Source of the DNA: DAOTXS01 sp034435055
GTDB taxonomy: Bacteria > Chloroflexota > Anaerolineae > UBA4142
Reading direction: 5' to 3'
NCBI GenBank assembly: GCA_034435055.1
Contig: DAOTXS010000048.1
Span: forward strand, 42,883-106,882
DNA: 64,000 bases
Shown: positions 50,956-58,392 of the stretch, piece by piece
Position numbering within the stretch: position 1 is the first letter of the stretch
Layout: each line of letters begins with the position of its first letter
The notes under the pieces: generated by a model
The model's database searches: none
Told to the model about the DNA's origin: nothing
What the model saw: only the letters and a program-made list of their open reading frames with translations
Made by a program: the position numbers and the translations under genes

Positions 50956-52173
50956 TCAAGGCGATTCAAGGACCATCTGCGCGGCGCGGTAGTTTGAATT
51001 ATACTTGAGCGCGGTCGCAAACGCCTGCCGCGCCTCTTGTTCACGACCGAGCGCGCGCAGCGCCAGACCTTTGTAGTAATGCGCTTCTTCCAAATCTTCG
51101 GCTTTGCTCAGAATCTCATTCGCCAAGGCAAGTGCTTTGTCGAACTGCTTCGATTGCAAGTACGCATCGAACGGCTCGAACTGGTACCACCACATTCGCC
51201 AGGGCAATGTGAGCGCGCGCGCCCGGTCGAATTCGGTTGCCGCTTCCGCATAACGTTTCAATCCAACCAAACTCGAACCGAGATTGAAACGCGCGAACGC
51301 ATCTTGCGGATCGCGTTCGATGTCGGCGCGGGCGCGCGCAATCGCTTGCGCGTACATCGATGGATCGTCGATTGCGTTGCCCAGAATCGCGCGTACGATA
51401 TTTTCTTGTGCCGGCGCGTACACGACGATGAACAATCGATTGAACTGATGCCAGAATGCATCCAAATCGGCGTACGCAATCTTGACGCTCGCGCCGTCGT
51501 ACGAATCCATCGTCGTAATGTGTTTCGCATCGTACCCGATGACCAAACGATAATGCCCCATCCAGCCCTGCGGTTCTTTGATCAACCCGGTTTCGATGAT
51601 GACTGGAATATCGTTCGACACAAATAGTTTGAGTTGATCGAAATTGCCGTTGACGCGAATCGTTGCACGCAAACCGGCACGATTCGCGTACGCCGCGAGT
51701 TCATCCGGGCGAACATTCTTGTCTTGCGGATTGGGTTTGGTGATCGATGCAATTTGCGCTTGCGTGTCGGGGCGACCAAAGTGGCTCAGATTCATCGCGA
51801 GCGTCGTCGGTCCGCAGTTGTTGAACTTTTGATATTCGTGGCGCAGACCGCGCAAAAGGACACTCGGTTGCACCGGGCGCACATCCGCGCCGATAGTTGG
51901 CGCGCGCGTCGGTGTGCGAGTTGGCGTTGGCGGTCGCGGTGTTGCTGTAGCGGTCGGTGAAGGAATGACGGTGGCGGTAAAAGTCGAGCTGGGTTGCGGG
52001 GATGGTGATGCGGTGGGTTGAACAATCGCTTGCGCGACGGGCGAGGGTGGCGCGAGATTTGAACCGGCAGCTTGGAAGATGACGAGTCCGCCGAGAACCA
52101 CACCTAAGAATGCGCCAATCAAAACGGCGCGGAGCGTTTCCCGCGCCAGCTTTGGCAGAGCAGAATCTTTCAT
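50956..52173 (-). CDS. C39-like peptidase with TPR repeats, membrane anchored
   Basis: The protein has 405 residues. A single N-terminal helix (AVLIGAFLGVVLGGLVIF) is followed by a Pro/Thr/Ser stalk to about 95. A C39-like papain-fold domain has Cys in FNNCGPTTLAMNLSHFG, His in GHYRLVIGYD and Asp in TMDSYDGA. Three or four TPR units end the protein (AFARFNLGSSLVGLKRYAEAATEFDRA, AHYYKGLALRALGREQEARQAFATAL). Such proteins are presumed extracytoplasmic peptidases, although peptidase_C39_2 members are poorly characterised. The ATG at 52173 replaces a longer upstream frame. Confidence 0.88.
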   Translation of the reverse strand: MKDSALPKLARETLRAVLIGAFLGVVLGGLVIFQAAGSNLAPPSPVAQAIVQPTASPSPQPSSTFTATVIPSPTATATPRPPTPTRTPTRAPTIGADVRPVQPSVLLRGLRHEYQKFNNCGPTTLAMNLSHFGRPDTQAQIASITKPNPQDKNVRPDELAAYANRAGLRATIRVNGNFDQLKLFVSNDIPVIIETGLIKEPQGWMGHYRLVIGYDAKHITTMDSYDGASVKIAYADLDAFWHQFNRLFIVVYAPAQENIVRAILGNAIDDPSMYAQAIARARADIERDPQDAFARFNLGSSLVGLKRYAEAATEFDRARALTLPWRMWWYQFEPFDAYLQSKQFDKALALANEILSKAEDLEEAHYYKGLALRALGREQEARQAFATALKYNSNYRAAQMVLESP

Positions 52174-52449
52174 TGCGGCTATTCTACCACAGGTTGTGGA
52201 AAAGTGTCCCGCCCCAAGCTTCACCCCTCATCCGAAACGGAATGGAAGGATTACCGCAGGGGGCGGGACGGTTTTGTATTCGGCTGGGCGACCCCACGTT
52301 CCCTCTCCTCGTAGGAGAGGCGGGGTTGCCACAGCCAGGGACGCGGTCCGCCAGTTTCCCCAGGTTGCCGCGTCTGCCATCTACACGTTATCGATGGACA
52401 GAATTTCTGGCTTGCCCTTTCGATCCACCGGGCATTTTGAGAATCTGTA

Positions 52450-52524
52450 GACGCCACCACCACCCGCACCCCGTTATCGTTGTTGTCGTTGTTGCGGTTG
52501 TTCCTGTTGCGGGCGGAAGCGTTT
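52450..52524 (-). repeat. diversity-generating retroelement template repeat (TR)
   Basis: On the minus strand this 75-base segment is rich in Asn codons (nine AAC) and ends in an invariant GGGGTGCGGGTGGTGGTGG block. Aligned without gaps to 52753-52827 it differs at 13 positions. All 13 are adenines in the minus-strand template (13 of 22 A changed, 0 of 53 other bases). If the last three boundary bases are excluded, 10 of 19 A differ. Adenine-restricted divergence between two nearby copies is the defining mark of DGR mutagenic retrohoming. Confidence 0.93.
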
Positions 52525-52580
52525 AACGACCGATCCCTACAACGCGGGCAGGTGTGAGCCAACCCGAGATGCCAATTTGG

Positions 52581-52640
52581 GTAGGGGCAACCCTGCGTGG
52601 TTGCCCTATTGGGTGGGCGACCACACAGGGTCGCCCCTAC
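52581..52640. repeat. dispersed double-hairpin repeat, second full copy
   Basis: The 60-base element is bounded by GTAGGGGC and GCCCCTAC, with stems GGGCAACC/GGTTGCCC and GGGCGACC/GGGTCGCCC. It is the same family as 2277-2329. It lies between the DGR template and its target. Confidence 0.75.
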
Positions 52641-52663
52641 AATCCATATAAAATTTTTTCCGG

Positions 52664-52683
52664 CTGGGGGGCAAGCCCCCCAG
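52664..52683 (-). other. GC-rich tetraloop hairpin downstream of the DGR variable repeat
   Basis: CTGGGGGG and CCCCCCAG form a perfect 8-bp stem with a 4-base loop, 69 bases past the 3' end of the variable repeat in gene direction. DGR targets often carry a GC-rich hairpin or cruciform with a tetraloop just after the variable repeat, which aids retrohoming. Here it is farther away than usual and could instead be a transcription terminator. Confidence 0.5.
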
Positions 52684-52730
52684 ACCCCCCAAACGTCAGA
52701 AATCAGAAGAACAGAATTCAGAAACCAGAA

Positions 52731-55700
52731 TCAAGTGCGGGGGAAACTGTGCGACGCCACCACCACCCGCACCCCGAGACCGAAGTTGTCGCTGACGCGG
52801 TTGTTCCTGCCGCGGGCGGAAGCGACAGCGTTTTTGGATTCCGTGTACCACGATCCGCCACGAAGGTAAGCACTGGTGTACTCTTTGTGTAACGTGTTTG
52901 TCCACTCCCATACATTACCACACAAGTCAAAAATCTGGTCGCCGTTCTCGGTTACGCGCGCGCCAGCCGGGTACATTGCGACCGGCGTCGTGCCGTTCAG
53001 TCTGCTTTCCTTCACGTTCGCGCGCGCCAGCGTCATTGCGAGCGGTTCTTGCGAAGCAATCTCCGAATTGCGAATTGGAGATTGCTTCGTCGCTTCGCTC
53101 CTCGCAATGACAGAAGGGTCCCACGGATACCGCCGGTTCTCCTCACCGCCGGCGGCAAGAACCCATTCCGCTTCCGTTGGTAGCCGCGCTTGCAGACCTC
53201 CGAATTTTTGCAAAAATTCGGAGGTCTCACCCAGCCACGCGCAATACGCCGCCGCTTCGTACCACGTTACGCTCACCACCGGATACCCAGCGCGATGGAA
53301 ACGCGGATTGTCCCACTGATACGGACGCCGTTCCGCGCCGCCGTTGCGTTGCAACCATCGCCACGCTTCATCGCCCAGATTATTTTCGCGTCCGTTTTCG
53401 TCCACGCCGCGTTGGTTTTGCCAGTATTTTTCGTTGGCGTAGCCGCCGGCGTCCACAAATTTTTCGTACTGGTGGTACGTAACCGGGTATTTGGCAATCC
53501 AGAATTCGGCGTCCTCAAACTTCTGAAATCTCTGAGATTTCGGAAGTTTCGATATGGGCACGAACGCATCCAAATCATCGGGCAGCCAGCCGAGCGCGTC
53601 CAGAATTTCGCCGGCGGACGCGCGGGTTTTGACCGGCGCATCGATGGCTTGCATCAGCGTCCGCAGTTTGGTTACGATCTCGTCACGAAGCGGCGCGGCA
53701 AGCCGGTCGCTCATATCGACGGCGGCTTTGCCCGCCATCAATAAATGCCCGTGCTTGAGCATCTCGTCCAGCAACAACTTGCGGCGCGGGTCGCCCAATT
53801 CCTTGAGCGCCATCGCGAGCAAAATCGTTTCTTCCCACCACGCATCGCCAATATGCTCCAGCACACTTTGGACGAGCGCGTTATCGAGTTCCTTGACCAG
53901 TTCGGTCGCGGCAAGGTATTCGCGAAAGTTCGAGTGCGAAAAGTTGTAGAGGTTCGGCGCGCCTTCCACAAACAAACCGCTCCGCTGATGCGCGATGACG
54001 AGAAAACCGCGCGCCCATTTGTCCGGCGCGGTCTTTTCGCCTTCGCGGTCGCGGAAAAATGTTTCCAATTGCGCCAGCGCATCTTGTTCCGGCGTTTCAG
54101 CGTGTCCCTCTTTCTGCATCCAGTACGCCAGATGCGCCAGCGCGCGATGTTTCGCTTCGACGGCTTCGCCCACGTCGCGGAACGCGCGTCCCGTGCCGTC
54201 ATCGGTTGCCAATTGAAACGCTTCTGCCACATCGTACCGCGACGTGTCCCAGAATCCCAGCAACAGATCGACGATTTCTTTGAAAATATCGACGCGGCGT
54301 TCGGGCAGAGTTGCGCCGCGATATTTTGAAACCAGGACGATGGTCGTGCAAAAGAGCGGATTGCGTGAGAGTTCATCCACCTTTGCCTTTTGCGGAATTT
54401 CTTCGAGCAAGGTTTGTGCATCGTGGCTGGCACGCGCCGCATCGTGTTCGAGCGCGCGGCACAATTTGCGGACCAGTTCCGCGCGTCCTTCGGGCATTAA
54501 CGGCTGAACGGTGCAAACGATGGGGCGCGGCAAGTACTCGGCAACTTCGGCGTACCCTTTGGGGCGGGATGAAAGGACAAACCGACTGCCGCGCTTGCGA
54601 TAGCGGTCGATAAAACTGGTAACGTGTTGCGCGACGCACGCGCGCAATTCCGGGTTGGACACTTCGTCGAGCGCGTCGAGGAGAACCAAACACTTGCCGT
54701 TCTCCAAACGCTCGCGGAAAAAGTTGGGCGTGAGCGCGAGCGCGTTCTTGGCAAAATGATCTTGAATGTACGTCAGCAACGACATTGGCGCGGGGTCGGG
54801 AAATTCCTTGCGACGATTCTTGAGAAACTCGCCAAAGTTGCGGAGCGGAATCAGGATGGGCAAAAGCGGCGCGCCTTCCCAATTCAACTTTTCGCGCGCG
54901 TCGCCGTTGGCAAATGCGAGCGCGAGGTGGCGCAAGAGCGTCGTTTTACCGGAACCCGGCGCGCCTTTGAGCAGGATATAATCGTAACGCGGTAAGATGT
55001 CGTTGATGGTTTGCGGTTTGAGTTCTTCGCGTTCCGCTTCGACCGGCGCGCGTTCCATCTTGCGCCGCGCCTTTTCTTCCGCTTCCGGGTCTTGAACCTG
55101 CAGCGGCACGAACACCGCTTCGAGTTCGGCTTCGGTCGTTGCTTCGCGACTGCGCGGGCGGACGAACAGAAATGAAAGGTAGGTATGTTTTTCGCGGACG
55201 TGCGTCAGGTAATCGGTCAACGCTTGCGCTGGATCGCCTGTCGTTGAGATCCCCTGCGCGGTTGCCATCGCTTCGAGCCACAAGTTCGTTTGGTCGCGTT
55301 GTTTCGCCGCGCGCAAATCCAACGCGAATTTCATCAGCGGTTCGTACGCCTTGATCTGTGCGAATCGCAATCGAAATTCAAAGAGGAACGCGGCAAGTGC
55401 GGGACGTTCTTTCTCGTTTAGCCCGAACGCTTTCAAGAGGTCGTCGGAGATGCGCGCAGGACTGGGTTCATCCAGCGTGAGGAGTGTGGCAAGCGTTTGC
55501 TTTTGCAGATTTTTGTCGGATGCAAGTTTAGCAACGCGTGTGAGGATTGCGTCGGCTTGCATGGCGGTCACGCCGGGCGATTGGCGGAATGCTTCTTCGG
55601 TTGCTTCCAGCGCGCGGCGCAAATCGGTCTCGTGTTGCTTGGCTTTATAGCCGCGCAAAAACGCGCCGTCAAATTGTTCGCTCGCCGGCTTGAGCGAAGT

Positions 55701-55787
55701 TTTCAGTCCTTCTTTGACCAACTCGCCGCCGACGGTACTAGCGGCAGTCGCTAATCCACCGGCAATCGCTAGCCAATCTAGCATCAT
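52731..55787 (-). CDS. STAND/NACHT NTPase fused to FGE-type C-type-lectin-fold domain, DGR target
   Basis: The protein has 1018 residues. The N-terminal 200 residues are helical (possible effector-associated domain, unassigned). A NACHT NTPase follows with P-loop LLKGAPGSGKTTLLRHLA near 279, Walker B CLVLLDALDEV near 365 and the sensor region RFVLSSRPKGYAEVAEYL. A helical region runs to about 750. A formylglycine-generating-enzyme (SUMF1-like) domain runs at about 755-1018 with PTEAEWVLAAGG, DLCGNVWEWT and LRGGSWYTESKN. The final segment is the DGR variable repeat. Three palindromic DNA elements interrupt the FGE domain in frame. ATG ATG after GGAGG is the start. STAND proteins with a variable ligand-binding end are thought to act in recognition and conflict; the ligand is unknown. 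Confidence 0.95.
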   Translation of the reverse strand: MMLDWLAIAGGLATAASTVGGELVKEGLKTSLKPASEQFDGAFLRGYKAKQHETDLRRALEATEEAFRQSPGVTAMQADAILTRVAKLASDKNLQKQTLATLLTLDEPSPARISDDLLKAFGLNEKERPALAAFLFEFRLRFAQIKAYEPLMKFALDLRAAKQRDQTNLWLEAMATAQGISTTGDPAQALTDYLTHVREKHTYLSFLFVRPRSREATTEAELEAVFVPLQVQDPEAEEKARRKMERAPVEAEREELKPQTINDILPRYDYILLKGAPGSGKTTLLRHLALAFANGDAREKLNWEGAPLLPILIPLRNFGEFLKNRRKEFPDPAPMSLLTYIQDHFAKNALALTPNFFRERLENGKCLVLLDALDEVSNPELRACVAQHVTSFIDRYRKRGSRFVLSSRPKGYAEVAEYLPRPIVCTVQPLMPEGRAELVRKLCRALEHDAARASHDAQTLLEEIPQKAKVDELSRNPLFCTTIVLVSKYRGATLPERRVDIFKEIVDLLLGFWDTSRYDVAEAFQLATDDGTGRAFRDVGEAVEAKHRALAHLAYWMQKEGHAETPEQDALAQLETFFRDREGEKTAPDKWARGFLVIAHQRSGLFVEGAPNLYNFSHSNFREYLAATELVKELDNALVQSVLEHIGDAWWEETILLAMALKELGDPRRKLLLDEMLKHGHLLMAGKAAVDMSDRLAAPLRDEIVTKLRTLMQAIDAPVKTRASAGEILDALGWLPDDLDAFVPISKLPKSQRFQKFEDAEFWIAKYPVTYHQYEKFVDAGGYANEKYWQNQRGVDENGRENNLGDEAWRWLQRNGGAERRPYQWDNPRFHRAGYPVVSVTWYEAAAYCAWLGETSEFLQKFGGLQARLPTEAEWVLAAGGEENRRYPWDPSVIARSEATKQSPIRNSEIASQEPLAMTLARANVKESRLNGTTPVAMYPAGARVTENGDQIFDLCGNVWEWTNTLHKEYTSAYLRGGSWYTESKNAVASARGRNNRVSDNFGLGVRVVVASHSFPRT
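52753..52827 (-). other. DGR variable repeat (VR) at the 3' end of the STAND-FGE gene
   Basis: It covers the last variable stretch of the FGE domain, ending 19 bases before the stop codon. Relative to the template, seven codons are changed: Asn to Val, Gly, Val, Ser, Phe and Leu, and Asp to Gly. All changes fall on template adenines. The 3' block GGGGTGCGGGTGGTGGTGG is identical in both copies, as expected for the retrohoming initiation site. The changed residues lie in the ligand-binding loop of the lectin fold. Confidence 0.93.
53032..53111 (-). repeat. dispersed palindromic repeat inserted in frame in the FGE domain
   Basis: This 80-base copy of the GTCATTGCGAG family is translated as VIARSEATKQSPIRNSEIAS and a few more residues. 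It lies between YPWDPS and LARANVKES, where FGE proteins normally read YPWG...ANxxES. It adds about 27 residues without breaking the frame. Confidence 0.88.
53194..53227 (-). repeat. 34-base perfect palindrome inserted in frame
   Basis: Two exact 17-base arms beginning AGACCTCCGAA are read as ETSEFLQKFGGLQ, inserted between CAWLGE and RLPTEAEW in the FGE domain. Confidence 0.88.
53517..53549 (-). repeat. 33-base palindrome inserted in frame
   Basis: Sixteen-base arms starting AAACTTC[T/C]GAAATCTC, with one mismatch and one central base, are read as KLPKSQRFQKF just before the FGE segment DAEFWIAKYPVT. The arms resemble those of the palindrome at 53194-53227. Confidence 0.8.
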
Positions 55788-55835
55788 GCCTCCATCGTGC
55801 AGAAACCTTCGCGGTTGCGCGCAAGTACCTTGAAG

Positions 55836-55874
55836 GTCTGACGACTGTTTACTGTTTACTGTTTACTGTCTACT
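55836..55874. repeat. short tandem repeat (TGTTTAC units)
   Basis: About five TGTTTACTGTT-like units stand between the STAND gene and the transporter permease stop and run into that gene's 3' end. They are non-coding apart from the last codons of the permease. Confidence 0.6.
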
Positions 55875-56979
55875 GTTTCTCGTACGGTTGTCCATCTGCC
55901 GCCGGCGGCGTGGCGCGACCAACAAAGCCGGTCAGCACCAGAATTGTCAACACGTACGGCAACATCTGCGGAAATTGGGATGGAATATCCGGGCGGCTGA
56001 AACTCAACGTCGTCGTGATCGTGTTGCCCAAACCAAAAATCAATGCGCCCGCCAATGCGCCAAACGGTGACCAGTTGCCAAAAATCATCGCCGCAAGTCC
56101 GATAAAGCCCAGGCCATTCGTCATCATCGGATTGAACACGTCGACTGCTTCCAACGTAAACCACGCGCCGCCAAAGCCGGCGAGCAGTCCGCCGATAAAC
56201 ACATTGACGTAGCGCACGCGAAAAACGTTGATGCCGAGCGTGTCCGCCGCGCGTGGATTCTCGCCGACGGCGCGCGTGCGCAAACCCCACGGTGTGTAAA
56301 ACAAAACATAGTGAATCAACAACGTTACGACGAGCATAAAGTAAACAATCGGTTTTTGTCCGGCAAAGACAATCGGACCGATGACCGGAATTTGTGCTAA
56401 GAGCGGAATATCGAACGGCTGAAACGTCCCAGGACCCGGCGGGATATTCTGCGCCAGATATTGTCGATAAAAATAGCCGGTGACGCCGAGCGCGAGAATG
56501 TTGATGACCGTGCCGCTGATGATTTGATCAGTCTTGAAACGAATCGACACGACGCCGTGCAACAACGCAAGCAACCCGCTCGATGTCACCGCCAGCGTGA
56601 GCGCAAGCCAGCGACTGATTTCGCCGGCGGTCGCCGCATCCATTCCGCCGCTCTTCATCGCCGTAAACGCATAGACATTCACGCCGTACCCCACCATCGC
56701 GCCCATCAACATCATTCCTTCGATGCCGATGTTGATAACCGCCGCACGCTCGCACATCAAGCCGCAGTACGCCGCGAGCGCGACCGGCGCGGCGTAACGA
56801 ATTGCTTGATTCAGCGTGCTCATCACGCATTGCGCGTCACACGTGCCGCCGATGACCGCATTGAACACCCAGTAAATTAGAATCGCGGCGAAGATGCCAA
56901 ACGCGATATTCACAAATTGGCGATAATTGATTCCCAGCCCGCCGCGTTTCGGTGCGGCACTTGTCGTCAGGTTTGACAT
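55870..56979 (-). CDS. nucleoside ABC transporter permease (BMP-type, NupQ-like)
   Basis: The 369-residue BPD_transp_2 family protein has nine to ten helices, including AAPVALAAYCGLMCERAAVINIGIEGMMLMGA, a signature of BMP-associated nucleoside permeases. RAVGENPRAADTLGINVFRVR is the ATPase-docking loop. The ATG directly follows the TAA of the partner permease (TAAATG). The C-terminus contains TTPPAADGQPYEKQ, partly encoded by tandem repeats. Confidence 0.95.
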   Translation of the reverse strand: MSNLTTSAAPKRGGLGINYRQFVNIAFGIFAAILIYWVFNAVIGGTCDAQCVMSTLNQAIRYAAPVALAAYCGLMCERAAVINIGIEGMMLMGAMVGYGVNVYAFTAMKSGGMDAATAGEISRWLALTLAVTSSGLLALLHGVVSIRFKTDQIISGTVINILALGVTGYFYRQYLAQNIPPGPGTFQPFDIPLLAQIPVIGPIVFAGQKPIVYFMLVVTLLIHYVLFYTPWGLRTRAVGENPRAADTLGINVFRVRYVNVFIGGLLAGFGGAWFTLEAVDVFNPMMTNGLGFIGLAAMIFGNWSPFGALAGALIFGLGNTITTTLSFSRPDIPSQFPQMLPYVLTILVLTGFVGRATPPAADGQPYEKQ

Positions 56980-58344
56980 TTATGCCCCCCAGCCGCGCGT
57001 GAGTTGCTCGGTTTCCACTTGGCGCGCCGCTTTCATCCGCAACATCCAGCGCACCATCGACGGTGCGGCGACGAACAAGAGCACCAGCGCTTGAATCAAC
57101 GAAATGACGTACTTGCTCACGCTCGATTGCAATTCCATCAAATCCGCGCCGTTGCGCATCGCACCGAACAAGAATGCCGCGCCCACAATGCCAATCGGAT
57201 TATTCTTGGCGATGAGCGCAATGGCGATGCTGTCGAAACCGTATCCGCTAGAAAAGAAGAGGGGCAGGCAACGACAGATCGACACACCTAGCACTTCGAT
57301 AGTGCCGGCGATCCCGGCAAGCCCGCCGGAGATTAGCATCGTAATGATAATCGTACGCGCGCTGTCGATGCCGGCGTATTTTGCCGCGTCCGGATTTGCG
57401 CCAACCGTACGCATTTCAAAACCGATGGTGGTCTTCCACATCAAACGCCACACGGCAACCGCCGCGACTAACGCAAGGAAAATACCAATGTGCATCCGGT
57501 CGTACTGATCAGTCAGGGGCCACCACAAACTGGTGAGAAGGGGCAAACCGATAAATGTAACCAGTCCAACCGTCAAGCCAATTCCAAGCGATGTGATATG
57601 CCGCCGCGTCTCAGAAAATCGTCTGACCCAGTTTGGACGCAAAAGTATCCACTCCATCAGCGTCCAAGCGATAAATGCAAAGACCATCGCGACGAATAAC
57701 GCATTGAGCGGGTCTTGCAACCGCGCGGGAATCTGATACAACGACCATAGCTCCGCGTTCGGCGACACGCGCAACGTTTGCACCGCCGTCGATTTCGTAT
57801 CGCGCAACGGATAACTGACCAGATACTCGGTGAGGCGAAACGCGATATAGTTCATCATCATCGTCGTGATGACTTCGTGCGCGCCGGTGCGAACTTTGAG
57901 CAACGCCGGGATGCCCGCCCAAATCGCGCCGCCGAGCGCGCCGGCAAAAATGACGAGCGGTAAATGAATGAACGTCGGCAAACCGGTAAAGACAATGCCC
58001 GCCCACACCGCGCTAATCGCGCCGATATAAAATTGTCCTTCCGCGCCGATGTTGAACAAACCCGCTTTGAAGCCGACCGCCAGACCGAGTCCCAGGAAGA
58101 CGTACGGCGTCATCGCGACGAGTGTTTCCGAAAAGCCGCGCGTTTTGAAAAAGGCGCCGTTGATCATTCCGACGTACGCCGTAACCACCGTTTCAAAACT
58201 ACCACTCGTGATCCAGATAATCAATGCGCCGCCGGCAAAACCCAAGAGCATCGCCAGCCCGGGCATGCCCATCGCGTCGATCAAGCGTAAAAACGTGGTG
58301 CGCCAATCGATTCTGCGCGCGCGCGTTTCTGCAATGCTAGACAT
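56980..58344 (-). CDS. nucleoside ABC transporter permease (NupP-like)
   Basis: The 454-residue BPD_transp_2 permease has GLAVGFKAGLFNIGAEGQFYIGAISAVW, GAHEVITTMMMNYIA and the docking loop FEMRTVGANPDAAKYAGID. It forms the channel with the second permease and sits between it and the ATPase gene in one operon. Confidence 0.95.
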   Translation of the reverse strand: MSSIAETRARRIDWRTTFLRLIDAMGMPGLAMLLGFAGGALIIWITSGSFETVVTAYVGMINGAFFKTRGFSETLVAMTPYVFLGLGLAVGFKAGLFNIGAEGQFYIGAISAVWAGIVFTGLPTFIHLPLVIFAGALGGAIWAGIPALLKVRTGAHEVITTMMMNYIAFRLTEYLVSYPLRDTKSTAVQTLRVSPNAELWSLYQIPARLQDPLNALFVAMVFAFIAWTLMEWILLRPNWVRRFSETRRHITSLGIGLTVGLVTFIGLPLLTSLWWPLTDQYDRMHIGIFLALVAAVAVWRLMWKTTIGFEMRTVGANPDAAKYAGIDSARTIIITMLISGGLAGIAGTIEVLGVSICRCLPLFFSSGYGFDSIAIALIAKNNPIGIVGAAFLFGAMRNGADLMELQSSVSKYVISLIQALVLLFVAAPSMVRWMLRMKAARQVETEQLTRGWGA

Positions 58345-58392
58345 GCGCGCCTCCTTTATGAAACATCCTCACGAGCATCTTGGCTGACTGGT

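Larger units (their letters stand above)
52174..52730. other. 557-base non-coding region holding the DGR template and repeats
   Basis: There is no protein gene here. It contains a CCTCTCCT/AGGAGAGG hairpin at 52303-52321, the DGR template repeat (52450-52524), the double-hairpin repeat (52581-52640) and a GC-rich tetraloop hairpin (52664-52683). A reverse transcriptase or Avd gene, which would be expected next to a template repeat, is absent in all six frames. Confidence 0.85.

Noticed and set aside
52251..52562. A 103-codon minus-strand ORF covering the template repeat
   Set aside because: Its coding look comes from the DGR template. It lacks a domain start, and the rest is low-complexity repeat sequence.
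48654..55787. Search for a DGR reverse transcriptase near the template/variable repeats
   Set aside because: All long frames within several kb are accounted for by the hybrid kinase, the C39/TPR protein and the STAND-FGE gene. None has a reverse-transcriptase YxDD-type motif or an Avd-like small helical protein.
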